NCBI GenBank assembly: GCA_050184585.1
Contig: JBFXAF010000003.1
Coordinates: 124,001 to 188,000, forward strand
Reading direction: 5' to 3'
Length of the DNA: 64,000 nucleotides
Source: JBFXAF01 sp050184585
GTDB taxonomy: Bacteria; Pseudomonadota; Alphaproteobacteria; Rhizobiales; Rhizobiaceae
Made by a program: the position numbers and the translations under genes. Of the stretch, positions 32,796 through 40,903 are shown in pieces (the first letter of the stretch is position 1; every line of letters begins with the position of its first letter). The notes under the pieces were generated by a model. It was not told the origin of the DNA, did not search any database, and saw nothing but the letters and a program-made list of their open reading frames with translations.

Positions 32796-33893
32796 ATGTC
32801 CAATCGCTCGATCAAGAACGCGCCGGTCGTCAGACTGCCGCCAAAGTCGACCGGCGAGGCGGCGCTCGCGCAGGCCGCGCAGGCGTCGCTCGTCGTGGTG
32901 GGGGTGGTCGCCGGGGTCTTCGCGCTCTACGCTGCGGAATACGTTCTGGCTCCCGTGGCGCTCGGCATCGTGATTGGCCTGATGCTGGGACCGGTGGCCA
33001 CACGGCTGGAGCGGCGCGGCGTTTCCCCGGCCCTCTCCGCCGCGGCGGTTGTCCTGTTCTTCCTCACCATCGTCTGCGCTTTCGCAGCCGCGATCGCCAC
33101 GCCGCTGGCCGCCTGGATCGGCCGCGTTCCCCAGATCTGGTCCGAACTCCAGCTGCAGCTTTCCGAATGGCGCCAGCCCCTCGAGGCCCTGCGCCACGCG
33201 CGCGAGCAGATCCGCGAAGTCGCGGGCGCGGCGGATGTCACGGTTTCGGTCGAGGATGGGTCGGCGGTCGAGAACATGGCCGTGCTCGCGCCGGCGGTGA
33301 TTGCCCAGGTGCTGGTCTTCTTCGCCAGCCTCTACTTCTTCGTCGCGACGCGGAACCAGACGCGCACCGCCATCCTCGCCATCTGCATCGACCGGCGACT
33401 GCGCTGGCGGGTCGCGCACATATTCCGCGACGTCGAACGGATGGTGTCGCGCTACCTCCTGTCGATCACGGCGATCAATCTCGTCGAGGGCGCCGCGGTC
33501 GGGGTCGCGCTGTTCGCTCTCGGCGTCCCTTCGGCCGCGCTGTGGGGGGCCCTGGCGGCGCTGACCAATTTCATCGTCTACATCGGACCGTTCGCGATGA
33601 CGGTGATCCTGTTCGCCGTCGGCCTGGCGGAGTTCGATACGTTCGCGGGAAGCCTGATGCCACCGCTCGTCTATCTCGCGATCAACGCGGTCGAGGCGCA
33701 ATTCGTGACCCCGATGGTCATCGGCCGGACGATGACCCTCAACCCCTTCATGGTGCTTCTGGCGCTCGTCTTCTGGATCTGGCTCTGGGGGCCGCTTGGC
33801 GGGTTCATCGCAATCCCTGCCCTGCTGATCGCGCTCGCCATCGTGCGCAACCTGCTGCCCGGATTCAAACGGGCCGAACGCGGACCGGCCTAG
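32796..33893 (+). CDS. AI-2E-family (TqsA/PerM-like) membrane permease
   Basis: A 365-residue membrane protein with about eight helices and the family's C-terminal pattern: NFIVYIGPFAMTVILF, AVEAQFVTPMVIGRTMTLNPFMVLLALVFW. Members export autoinducer-2, ions or solutes; the function here is undefined. ATG at 32796 is chosen because the EcfG promoter overlaps the earlier in-frame ATGs; its ribosome site is weak (CCGGA). Convergent with the Crp/Fnr gene. Confidence 0.83.
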   Translation: MSNRSIKNAPVVRLPPKSTGEAALAQAAQASLVVVGVVAGVFALYAAEYVLAPVALGIVIGLMLGPVATRLERRGVSPALSAAAVVLFFLTIVCAFAAAIATPLAAWIGRVPQIWSELQLQLSEWRQPLEALRHAREQIREVAGAADVTVSVEDGSAVENMAVLAPAVIAQVLVFFASLYFFVATRNQTRTAILAICIDRRLRWRVAHIFRDVERMVSRYLLSITAINLVEGAAVGVALFALGVPSAALWGALAALTNFIVYIGPFAMTVILFAVGLAEFDTFAGSLMPPLVYLAINAVEAQFVTPMVIGRTMTLNPFMVLLALVFWIWLWGPLGGFIAIPALLIALAIVRNLLPGFKRAERGPA

Positions 33894-33899
33894 GGCATA

Positions 33900-34667
33900 T
33901 CAGACCAGCGGCCGGCGCGTCTCGCCGAGACCGCTCCAGCGGGCCAGCGACTTCAGCCCGGCGGGGTCGAGAACGACGCAGCCTCCCTCCCTCCATCGGA
34001 TCAGGTCGCGCTCCATCAGTTTTCGCAGCGTCTTGTTGGTGTGGACCAGGGACAGGCCGAGTGTGTCGGCCACATGCTGCTGCGTCAGAGGAAGGTCGGC
34101 GAGCCTGTCTTGGGCGTCGGCCACCGCCACGATGCGCCAGCGGTCGGCGAGGAAGGCCAGCAGGTAGGCGGCGCGTTCGAGGGCCGTGCGCCTGCCGACG
34201 CTCAGCAGGTTCTCGTCCAGCATGCATTCCTCCCGAGAGGCGAGCCAGGTGATGTCGAACGCGAGGCCCGGATGGTTCTGGTAGAGCCCAGGCAACTGCT
34301 CGCGCTCGAACACGCACAGCAACATGGGCGACAGCGCCTCGATGGAATGCTGCATCTCGCCCATCAGGCTGCCCTGCAATCCGATCAGGTCGCCGGGAAG
34401 GTTGTAGTTGAGGATCTGCCGCCGCCCGTCGGGCAATTGCTTGTAGCGGAAGCCCCACCCGGACAGCACCGTGTAGAGGTGGGCGCTGTGGCTTCCCTCG
34501 ACCAGCACGGTCGCGCCCTTCTCCACCGCCAGTTCACCCTTCTTGAAGCGGCTGACAAAGGCCAGTTCCTGCTTCTCGAACGGCCGAAACACGTCGAGAG
34601 GGCGAAGCGGACATTGCTCGCATGGATACTGGCGTGTCTGGAACGACCGGCTAGGCTGCGAGGCCAT
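33900..34667 (-). CDS. Crp/Fnr-family transcriptional regulator
   Basis: A 255-residue regulator. The N-terminal cyclic-nucleotide-type barrel (LVEGSHSAHLYTVLSGWGFRY, GDLIGLQGSLMG) is followed by a winged helix (LPLTQQHVADTLGLSLVHTNKTLRKLMERDLI). CEQCPLRPL at residues 16-24 has only two cysteines, too few for a classic FNR [4Fe-4S] site. This subgroup is common in rhizobia with multiple copies and unknown signals. An exact EcfG promoter sits upstream, so the gene may extend the stress response. Start at 34667, with a G-rich run seven bases upstream. Confidence 0.9.
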   Translation of the reverse strand: MASQPSRSFQTRQYPCEQCPLRPLDVFRPFEKQELAFVSRFKKGELAVEKGATVLVEGSHSAHLYTVLSGWGFRYKQLPDGRRQILNYNLPGDLIGLQGSLMGEMQHSIEALSPMLLCVFEREQLPGLYQNHPGLAFDITWLASREECMLDENLLSVGRRTALERAAYLLAFLADRWRIVAVADAQDRLADLPLTQQHVADTLGLSLVHTNKTLRKLMERDLIRWREGGCVVLDPAGLKSLARWSGLGETRRPLV

Positions 34668-34700
34668 CGGCAAAACCCCCTCAATTGCGCCAAACGGCGC

Positions 34701-34725
34701 AACGCACGCAGCCCCGAGGGGTTCC
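34701..34725 (-). promoter_or_regulatory. EcfG promoter of the Crp/Fnr gene
   Basis: Minus strand GGAAC (34725-34721), 16 bases, CGTT (34704-34701): exact consensus, start codon about 34 bases downstream. Confidence 0.82.
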
Positions 34726-34780
34726 GCACGGTGAAGGGATGGCATGTCTTTTTTAAATGACTAATGAAGCGGGTTGGTGA

Positions 34781-35209
34781 ATGGTGGCCGCTGATCCGAC
34801 CCTGTTCCTGGGGGGAACACACCTATTGTCGAGCGAACTTCTGTCACGCCTCAGCGTCCTGGTGCTGGAGGACGAATACCTCATTGCGATGGACGTCGAG
34901 CATTTGTGCCTCGAGCATGGCGCGGCGCACGTCAACATCATCAAGGATCTCGACGCTCTCGACGCGGGGGATCCGCTGCCGCCGTTCGACCTCGCGGTGC
35001 TTGACCTGATGCTCGGCGATCGGTCGACCCTCGGTTTCGCTGCAGATCTCCAGGCGCGAGGCATACCGTTCGTCTTCGCCACCGGCTACGGCGATCTCGA
35101 CGAACATGCATCGCAATTTCCGGGCGTGGCCGTGGTCGCGAAACCCTATTCCGGGATCGACCTCGTCAGCGCGCTCGCCAACGCGTGGCGCGCGCGCAAG
35201 GTTTGTTAG
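34781..35209 (+). CDS. Single-domain response regulator
   Basis: A 142-residue receiver domain without output domain. VLVLEDEYLIAMDVE has the acidic pair, DLAVLDLMLGD the phospho-Asp (near residue 76), FATGY the Thr, and VAKPYS the Lys. Single receivers near PhyR systems often act as phosphate sinks or intermediates for HWE kinases; that role here is inference. The ribosome site is not obvious and starts downstream (TTG at 34828) are possible. Its end overlaps ecfG by four bases, convergently. Confidence 0.85.
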   Translation: MVAADPTLFLGGTHLLSSELLSRLSVLVLEDEYLIAMDVEHLCLEHGAAHVNIIKDLDALDAGDPLPPFDLAVLDLMLGDRSTLGFAADLQARGIPFVFATGYGDLDEHASQFPGVAVVAKPYSGIDLVSALANAWRARKVC

Positions 35210-35754
35210 GCCGCAGGCGTCGCCAGCACATGCGAGGCGATGGCGTCGGGTCCGAAATCGGCCTCGCCTGATACGTTGAGATCCTGCTGGAGGCGTGTCC
35301 TGGCCCGGCTGACCCGGCTCTTGATGGTGCCCACCGCGCATCCGCAGATTTCGGCCGCCTCCTCGTAGGAGAAGCCCGATGCGCCGATCAGGATGATCGC
35401 CTCGCGCTGATCCTCCGGCAAGAGCGTCAGGGCGCGGCGGAAATCGTCGAGGTCGAGCACGCCCTGCTGGCTTGGATGGACCGCAAGGCGCCCCGTCATC
35501 GCGCCATCGACGTCCTGCACCTCGCGGCCGCGCTTGCGCATCTGCGAGTAGAATTCGTTGCGCAAGATGGTGAACAGCCAAGCCTTGATGTTGGTGCCGG
35601 GCTGGAAACTGGCGTGCTTGTCCCACGCCTTGACCAGCGTCTCCTGGACGAGGTCGTCGGCGCGATCGGAATTCTGCGCCAGCGACATGGCGAAGGCGCG
35701 AAGGCTGGGTATCGATCCCAGCAGATCTGCCTTGAACTCGGCGGTGACGGTCAT
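35206..35754 (-). CDS. ecfG: Extracytoplasmic-function sigma factor EcfG
   Basis: A 182-residue sigma factor of the EcfG/RpoE2 group that drives the alphaproteobacterial general stress response. Region 2 is LRAFAMSLAQNSDRADDLVQETLVKAWDKHASFQPGTNIKAWLFTILRNEFYS and region 4 LPEDQREAIILIGASGFSYEEAAEICGCAVGTIKSRVSRART. It lies four bases after nepR in one operon, divergent from phyR. When stress phosphorylates PhyR, PhyR captures NepR and frees EcfG. Start at 35754 (MTVTAEFKA). GGAAC-N16-CGTT sites around it are its expected targets. Confidence 0.95.
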   Translation of the reverse strand: MTVTAEFKADLLGSIPSLRAFAMSLAQNSDRADDLVQETLVKAWDKHASFQPGTNIKAWLFTILRNEFYSQMRKRGREVQDVDGAMTGRLAVHPSQQGVLDLDDFRRALTLLPEDQREAIILIGASGFSYEEAAEICGCAVGTIKSRVSRARTRLQQDLNVSGEADFGPDAIASHVLATPAA

Positions 35755-35758
35755 GCCG

Positions 35759-35959
35759 TCAGTCCTTCTTCTGCGTGGGTTCCACGCCATCGAGACGGCT
35801 GAGCAGGTCGGCGAACCGGTCGGGGACCGCCTCAGCGGCGATCCCGTCGTAATATTCCTTCAGACGCTTCGCGATCTCGGAGTTCGCGCCGAGGACATTG
35901 CCTGATCCGTTGCCTCGCGGCTTCGCACTACGCGCCGGATCGCTCTTTGTCGTGCTCAT
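35759..35959 (-). CDS. nepR: Anti-sigma factor NepR
   Basis: A 66-residue protein with the conserved NepR core IAKRLKEYYDGIAAEAVPDRFADLLSRLD (residues about 28-56), two helices that hold EcfG inactive and bind the sigma-like domain of PhyR. The ATG at 35959 leaves a short disordered Ser/Lys-rich N-terminus as usual. First gene of nepR-ecfG, with an EcfG-like promoter upstream that would close an autoregulatory loop. Confidence 0.93.
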   Translation of the reverse strand: MSTTKSDPARSAKPRGNGSGNVLGANSEIAKRLKEYYDGIAAEAVPDRFADLLSRLDGVEPTQKKD

Positions 35960-36047
35960 GAAGTCCTCTGCCCTGAACCTTGGGTCCCGTCGGCGTCGCC
36001 AAGGCGCGCGCTCGCGGGGCCTCTCTGCACCGCCCATCTTGCCCCCA

Positions 36048-36072
36048 AATGCGCTATCGAAGAAAAAGTTCC
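36048..36072 (-). promoter_or_regulatory. EcfG-like promoter of nepR-ecfG
   Basis: Minus strand GGAAC (36072-36068), 16 bases, CATT (36051-36048); one mismatch. Its -35 forms a 10-bp inverted repeat with the -35 of the phyR promoter (36063-36090). Confidence 0.65.
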
Positions 36073-36080
36073 GGCCGACA

Positions 36081-36105
36081 GGAACTTTTTTTTGAAGGCC
36101 GCGTT
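36081..36105 (+). promoter_or_regulatory. EcfG promoter of phyR
   Basis: GGAAC (36081-36085), 16 bases, CGTT (36102-36105): exact consensus about 60 bases before the phyR start. The spacer begins with an eight-T run. Confidence 0.87.
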
Positions 36106-36164
36106 TTCGATCGAGCCGGCGATCCGCCGGGCCGAAATTCCATTGTCTGTTGAGGGAGACCTAA

Positions 36165-36959
36165 ATGAGCCTTTCCGCGACCATCGCCCCGCATCTGCCG
36201 TTCCTTCGCCGTTTCTCGCGCGCCGTGTCGGGCTCGCAGGCGAGCGGCGACGCCCTCGTTGCGGCGATGCTGGAGGCGATCATCGCCGATATAGACATCT
36301 TTCCGAAGGCGTCCAGTGACCGTATCGCCCTCTACAAGGTGTTCGCCAAGCTCTTCACCTCGATTGCGATCAGGGTGCCCAGCGAGATGCCCGACTCCGC
36401 ATGGGAGCAGCGCGCCGCGGCAAATCTGTCCGCGCTGGCCCCTCGCCCGCGCCAGGCTTTCCTTCTCGTCGCCGTGGAAGGCTTCTCCGAGGAGGAAGCC
36501 GCCGAGATCCTCGACGTCCCGCATGACGAATTCGCCGATCTGCTGGCGCAGGCGAGCACCGAGATCTCGCGTCAGGTGGCGACCGAAGTCCTCATCATCG
36601 AGGACGAGCCGCTGATCGCCATGGACATCGAGCAGATGGTGGAGAGCCTGGGCCATCACGTCGTCGGCACGGCGCGCACCCACAAGGAGGCGATCGCGAT
36701 GTTCGCTCGCAGGCGTCCCAGGATGGTGCTGGCCGACATTCAGCTCGCCGACGGCAGTTCCGGCATCGACGCCGTCAACGAGATCCTGTCCTCCACGCCC
36801 GTGCCGGTCATCTTCATTACAGCCTTCCCCGAGAGGCTGCTAACCGGCGAGCGTCCGGAGCCCGCTTTCCTCGTCACCAAGCCATTCAACCCGGAGATGG
36901 TGAAGGCGCTGATCAGCCAGGCGCTGTTCTTCGATCGCCAGGCGAAGGCAGCTGCCTGA
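36165..36959 (+). CDS. phyR: General stress response regulator PhyR
   Basis: A 264-residue PhyR: an N-terminal sigma-factor-like domain (residues about 1-135, with LSALAPRPRQAFLLVAVEGFSEEEAAEILDV like region 4) and a C-terminal receiver (VLIIEDEPLIAMDIEQMVE; phospho-Asp in MVLADIQLADG near residue 190; ITAFPERL; VTKPFNPEMV). Phosphorylation frees the sigma-like domain to bind NepR, releasing EcfG. GGGAGA upstream supports the ATG. It diverges from nepR-ecfG and has a consensus EcfG promoter, giving positive feedback. Confidence 0.96.
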   Translation: MSLSATIAPHLPFLRRFSRAVSGSQASGDALVAAMLEAIIADIDIFPKASSDRIALYKVFAKLFTSIAIRVPSEMPDSAWEQRAAANLSALAPRPRQAFLLVAVEGFSEEEAAEILDVPHDEFADLLAQASTEISRQVATEVLIIEDEPLIAMDIEQMVESLGHHVVGTARTHKEAIAMFARRRPRMVLADIQLADGSSGIDAVNEILSSTPVPVIFITAFPERLLTGERPEPAFLVTKPFNPEMVKALISQALFFDRQAKAAA

Positions 36960-36986
36960 AAAAACAACGCTTTCGACGGCCGGTCA

Positions 36987-37011
36987 GGAACCAAGTTTTC
37001 GGCGGGACGTT
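36987..37011 (+). promoter_or_regulatory. EcfG promoter of the DUF1328 gene
   Basis: GGAAC (36987-36991), 16 bases, CGTT (37008-37011), 31 bases before the ATG at 37042; exact consensus. Confidence 0.87.
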
Positions 37012-37041
37012 GAGTGGCGGAAGTTTTCTAAGGAGATCGAC

Positions 37042-37209
37042 ATGCTGTACTGGGCCCTGGTTTTCCTGGTCGTTGCAATCATCGCAGGTGCGCTCGGCTT
37101 CGGCGGCATCGCGGGCGCTTCGGCGGGTATCGCGCAGATCCTCTTCTTCGTGTTCCTCGCTTTCCTGGTGATTTCACTGCTTGCCGGCCTGTTCAGGCGG
37201 GCCAGCTAG
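37042..37209 (+). CDS. DUF1328-family small membrane protein
   Basis: A 55-residue protein too short for most ORF callers. It starts MLYWALVFLVVAIIAGALGF, continues with GGIAGASAGIAQILFFVFL and ends LLAGLFRRAS: two helices around a Gly/Ala turn, the DUF1328/YtjA pattern. AAGGAGA six bases upstream is one of the best ribosome sites in the window, and a perfect EcfG promoter precedes it. Such peptides are abundant stress-induced membrane proteins of unknown function. Confidence 0.9.
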   Translation: MLYWALVFLVVAIIAGALGFGGIAGASAGIAQILFFVFLAFLVISLLAGLFRRAS

Positions 37210-37417
37210 CGGGAGCCGAAGACACACTCTGAAGGCCGATCCCCTCAAGCGGCTTTCAGGGCCGCCGGGCAGATCATGCCGAAAGGCTGACTTGCCCGGC
37301 GGTGCTTGTGTCGAGGGGACGTTGATCGCCAACGGCCGTTCAGTTGCGGCGAATGCGGTATCGAGGTGACGAGCCAGGCGACGGAGGTGCGGGCGAAACG
37401 ACAAGGGCGGCGGCGCT

Positions 37418-38428
37418 ATGAGTATCGACAATGCCCGAGGCGGGCCCCAAGGCGTCAACACGCGCAGCCCCAGCCTCGCCCAGGCCCTCGACAACGCCGG
37501 GATCTCGGTCGTCTATCAGGACCGGGCGCTCGTGGTGGTCTGGGCACGCAACGTACCGTCCCACTGGATGCGCGGAGAACTCGCGGGCCTCACCGATTCC
37601 GACTTTCTCCCGGCGGACGAAGCGGAGCGGACGACGGCTGCCAAGCGCGACGTCCTGGAGACCGGCCGGCCGGCTGGGCTCGAAATCGTCATAGCAGGCC
37701 CCGACGGCCCCCACTGGTTCAAGTTGTGGATCGATGCAGACTCTCCGGACGGTCGTGCGACCGGCGTCGTCACCACGGCGGTCGACATCACAGAGCAGAA
37801 GCAGCGCGAACAGACGCTACGGGCGCTGCTGCGCGAAGTCAGCCACCGCTCCAAGAACCTGCTTGCCATCATCCAGAGTGTCGCCAACCAGACCGGCCGG
37901 TTTTCCGGCAGTGTCGAGGTCTTCCTGACGCGGTTCCGCGGAAGGCTCCAGTCACTGGCTTCCTCGCAGGATCTGGTGACGTCGAGCAACTGGCGGGGCG
38001 CCGACCTTCATGAACTCGCCTACGCCCAGATCGGACGCTACGTGACCGAGCCGACGCGCAGTGTCGGCATCGACGGCGCCAGCCCCTTCCTGAATCCCAA
38101 CGCCGCGCTCCATATCGGCCTCGCCTTCCACGAACTTGCGGTCAATTCGGTGAGTTACGGCGCCCTGTCCCGGCGGGAGGGTCGCGTCGCGATCGGCGCC
38201 CGCATCGTCGACGGCCTCGAGGACGAGACGACACGGGGGCAACTGGTGCTGACGTGGCGCGAGGCGATCCCACCGGATTTCGATCCCCTCCGCAATCGCC
38301 GGTTCGGCAGCATCGCACTCGAGCGCGTGGTGCCCGCATCCCTCGACGGGACGGCCCGGCTGACCGCTTCGGACGGCCTGCTCGAATATTACCTGGCCGT
38401 GCCCGCCGGCAGCTTCGAGGACGAATGA
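37418..38428 (+). CDS. PAS-domain HWE/HisKA_2-type histidine kinase
   Basis: A 336-residue soluble kinase. A PAS domain (residues about 20-130, ending TAVDITEQKQREQTL) is followed by the H-box LLREVSHRSKNLLAIIQSVANQTGR with the phospho-His near residue 146, then an ATPase domain (GLAFHELAVNSVSYGAL). This is the kinase class that phosphorylates PhyR. No transmembrane segment, so a cytosolic signal is likely. Located two genes after phyR, it is a good PhyK candidate. The 208 bases before it hold no recognisable EcfG site. Confidence 0.88.
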   Translation: MSIDNARGGPQGVNTRSPSLAQALDNAGISVVYQDRALVVVWARNVPSHWMRGELAGLTDSDFLPADEAERTTAAKRDVLETGRPAGLEIVIAGPDGPHWFKLWIDADSPDGRATGVVTTAVDITEQKQREQTLRALLREVSHRSKNLLAIIQSVANQTGRFSGSVEVFLTRFRGRLQSLASSQDLVTSSNWRGADLHELAYAQIGRYVTEPTRSVGIDGASPFLNPNAALHIGLAFHELAVNSVSYGALSRREGRVAIGARIVDGLEDETTRGQLVLTWREAIPPDFDPLRNRRFGSIALERVVPASLDGTARLTASDGLLEYYLAVPAGSFEDE

Positions 38429-38439
38429 CACCGGCCGGC

Positions 38440-38464
38440 GGAACCCGGCGAAGCCTCGGGCGTT
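38440..38464 (+). promoter_or_regulatory. EcfG promoter of the 107-residue unknown gene
   Basis: GGAAC (38440-38444), 16 bases, CGTT (38461-38464), starting 12 bases after the kinase stop; the next gene's ATG is 23 bases downstream. Confidence 0.82.
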
Positions 38465-38486
38465 CTTGGCCGGAGAGGATTTCGCC

Positions 38487-38810
38487 ATGGAACACATCGC
38501 AGCCATCTTGCTCGTCGTCGGATGCTCCGGAGATCTCTCCGAATGTCGCGAGTTGCCGGCGCCGGTGCCTCTTTTCGAGACCGCCGAGGATTGCGAAGCC
38601 ACGCGCGGCCGGTCGGCCGCGGCATATGGCGTGGACGGCGGCCAGGTTTTCGCGGTTTGCGTGCCGGTCGACCCGGCGCTTGAGGAACAGGACGCCGAAC
38701 TGGTCTGGGACATCGTCGATGACCGGCTCGTTGCGTCGATCGAGGTTACCGATGTCATCGTCGCGACAAATTCGCGCGCGACGGGTCACGCGTCAGTAAC
38801 GATGGAATGA
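38487..38810 (+). CDS. Unknown 107-residue cysteine-containing protein
   Basis: Start ATG at 38487, with GGAGAGGA about eight bases upstream. The N-terminus MEHIAAILLVVGCSGDLSEC is hydrophobic and could be a short signal or lipobox-like anchor. Further cysteines in AEDCEATRGR and VFAVCVPVD suggest disulfides in the periplasm. The rest is acidic. I recognise no family, but the composition resembles small exported proteins of rhizobia. It sits behind an exact EcfG promoter. Confidence 0.78.
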   Translation: MEHIAAILLVVGCSGDLSECRELPAPVPLFETAEDCEATRGRSAAAYGVDGGQVFAVCVPVDPALEEQDAELVWDIVDDRLVASIEVTDVIVATNSRATGHASVTME

Positions 38811-38875
38811 TCCGTTGCAGGCACGACCCGTATCCGCATGATAGTCGCGGCGGGCGAAACTTGAGGAGAGAGTTC

Positions 38876-39121
38876 ATGCGGAAGACCTTGATTGCGCTCG
38901 CCATGACGGCGGCCGTTGCCGGCTGCACCACGACCGAACGAGACGTCGGTACGGGAGCCGCGATCGGCGCGGTGGCGGGCGGCCTGATTTCGGGCGACGT
39001 CGGTGGCGCCATCGTCGGCGGCGCCGTGGGCGCAGCGGCAGGCGTTCTCGTCCGCGAGACGCGTAGCGGCTGGTGCCTCTATCGCGATCGTCGCGGCCGT
39101 ACCTACGAAGCCCGCTGCTGA
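38876..39121 (+). CDS. Glycine-zipper lipoprotein
   Basis: An 81-residue outer-membrane-type lipoprotein. MRKTLIALAMTAAVAGC ends in a lipobox, then GTGAAIGAVAGGLISGDVGGAIVGGAVGAAAG is a glycine zipper (residues about 25-56), and the tail WCLYRDRRGRTYEARC has two cysteines. Start at 38876 with GAGGAGAG upstream. It may share transcripts with the preceding gene, and a strong terminator follows. A stress role is inferred from position. Confidence 0.87.
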   Translation: MRKTLIALAMTAAVAGCTTTERDVGTGAAIGAVAGGLISGDVGGAIVGGAVGAAAGVLVRETRSGWCLYRDRRGRTYEARC

Positions 39122-39145
39122 CGGCCAATTCGGCAAAGTGAGATC

Positions 39146-39178
39146 AGACCCCGCCCCTCGGGCGGGGTCTTTCTATTT
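39146..39178 (+). terminator. Rho-independent terminator
   Basis: AGACCCCGCCC, three-base loop, GGGCGGGGTCT, then TTCTATTT. It ends the lipoprotein transcript and reaches into the last codons of the convergent kinase. Confidence 0.88.
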
Positions 39179-40810
39179 GCGTCCGAGCGGTATCGAGATG
39201 GCGATCCGGAGGCCGGCGGGCGAGAAGTCGCGGGCGATCGTTCCGCCGAGCTCGCGCGTGATGTTCATGTCGATCAGCCGGGTGCCGAAGCCCGGCTTTT
39301 CAGGCGCGTCGGCCCCATTCCCGCTTTCCTCCCAGACGAGGTCCAGCATGCGTGGCGCCTGGTCGCGCCTGACGGACCAGGCGATCCTGAGCCCGGCGAT
39401 GTCGCCATACTTCATGGCGTTCGTCGCCAGCTCGTGAAAGGTCAGCCCCAGCGCCTGCGTCGCCGCTTCGTCGAGGAGGACGCGTGGCCCTGACACCATC
39501 TCCTCCGGAACCGAGTCGCCGAACACCTGCTGGAGTTCGGTTCGCAGCAGGTCGCCGATGTCGGCCTTCTGCCAGCGTGATCGCGTCAGCATGTCCTGCG
39601 ACGCCGCCATCGCCTGCATGCGCGCCGAGAACGCCTTGGTGAATTCGTCGAGCCCCTCGGCATGGGCGGCCGTCTGGCGCGCTATGGCGAGCACGCGCGA
39701 GATCGAGTTCTTGATGCGATGCTTCATTTCCTGAAGCATCAGGTCCTTCTCCGCGAGCGAACGTTCCGCGCTGTCACGCAGGGCCGAGGCGGCGTCCCAT
39801 GCGCGGATCTGGTATCGCGAGGCCGCCGCCAGAGCGCCCGCAAGCACCATGCCGAGGATCGCGATGAGCAGCGGAGCTGCCTTGGACTCATCGGCGGAAA
39901 ACTCCGCTGTCGGCCGAAGCACCGCCGTCCATGTCGCATCGGCGACGGCGAACGCGCGCGTCACGGCGAAAGCCTCGCCATACGCCGCGTCGGGCGCCGA
40001 TGCGGATTCGAAGACGACGTTGCCGCGGCCGACGGCGGTATCCCGCACCTCGACGCTGACAGGAAGAAGGGGAGCAGTCGCCAGGGCGGCCTCGAAGAGG
40101 TCGTTCGACCGGTAGGTCAGGTAGATGACGCCGTTCGGCGTCCGCTCCGGTGCGCCGATGCCTGGAGCGGGCACCAGCGCGTCCAGCCGCTGGAAGACGA
40201 GAAAGCCGGGAAAGGGGGCCGAACCGATGTTCTTCCCAAGGGTCAGCAGCGTCGTCGTCGACGCCTCGCCGGTATTGAGCGTCCGGTCGATCGTCGGGCG
40301 GCGCTCCGGATCGGAATACATGTCGTAGCCGATCGCCCCGAGGACATCCCTGTCCAGCGGCTCGTAGAGGACGATCGGCGCGCGAATCGCCTGGTCGCTT
40401 GCCGGATGGATACGGTTCCCGACCCCGTGCAGTCGGGCGATCTCCAGTTCCGCCGCGGCCGCATCCTCGGGCGAGCGCGCGATCCTCAGAACACCAAGCC
40501 CTCGCAGACCCGCATAGCGCTGGTCGATTGCGAGCGCTTCGAAGAACGAGCGGAACGCATCACGCGACACCGCTCCCTGATTGGCTTCCAGCAACGCCTG
40601 CGTCGCATTGAGCAACGACATGTGCACCGCGAAACGTCCGGCCATGCGGTTGACCGCCTCGTCGGCGACGGCTTCGAAACGAGCGCGGCTCGCCTCCTGC
40701 CCAGCCAGATAGGCATAGGCGCTCGCCGCAATGCTCATGATCGCCACGGACAGGAACACCGCGACTGGCAGGTAACGTTTCAATCCGGAACACCCTCGTA
40801 AGCCCGGCAT
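39173..40810 (-). CDS. CHASE-domain HWE/HisKA_2-type histidine kinase
   Basis: A 545-residue membrane kinase. A first helix (residues about 13-35) and a second (AAPLLIAILGMVLAGALAAA, about 315) bracket a periplasmic CHASE domain (LRGLGVLRIARSPED ... VLYEPLDRDVLGAIGYDMYSDPERR). The H-box is LMLQEMKHRIKNSISRVLAIARQTA with phospho-His near residue 368, followed by GLTFHELATNAMKYGD of the ATPase domain. CHASE senses small extracellular ligands. It is a second candidate PhyR kinase. No EcfG site is seen upstream. Confidence 0.88.
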   Translation of the reverse strand: MPGLRGCSGLKRYLPVAVFLSVAIMSIAASAYAYLAGQEASRARFEAVADEAVNRMAGRFAVHMSLLNATQALLEANQGAVSRDAFRSFFEALAIDQRYAGLRGLGVLRIARSPEDAAAAELEIARLHGVGNRIHPASDQAIRAPIVLYEPLDRDVLGAIGYDMYSDPERRPTIDRTLNTGEASTTTLLTLGKNIGSAPFPGFLVFQRLDALVPAPGIGAPERTPNGVIYLTYRSNDLFEAALATAPLLPVSVEVRDTAVGRGNVVFESASAPDAAYGEAFAVTRAFAVADATWTAVLRPTAEFSADESKAAPLLIAILGMVLAGALAAASRYQIRAWDAASALRDSAERSLAEKDLMLQEMKHRIKNSISRVLAIARQTAAHAEGLDEFTKAFSARMQAMAASQDMLTRSRWQKADIGDLLRTELQQVFGDSVPEEMVSGPRVLLDEAATQALGLTFHELATNAMKYGDIAGLRIAWSVRRDQAPRMLDLVWEESGNGADAPEKPGFGTRLIDMNITRELGGTIARDFSPAGLRIAISIPLGRK

Positions 40811-40903
40811 AATAGGCCCAATCGGAGGGCGCGCAAACGCGACGACCGGCCGCGCACACGAGGCGCGAACCGAATGAAGCCGGCGAAGGGACTACGCGGT
40901 CCG

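Noticed and set aside
34803..34819. TGTTCC-N5-GGAACA inverted repeat near the start of the single-domain response regulator
   Set aside because: It contains a GGAAC but no CGTT-like box at the right distance, and it is inside the reading frame; probably chance.
36063..36090. Terminator-like inverted repeat AAAAAGTTCC...GGAACTTTTT followed by T
   Set aside because: It lies between divergent starts and consists of the two EcfG -35 elements, so I read it as promoters.
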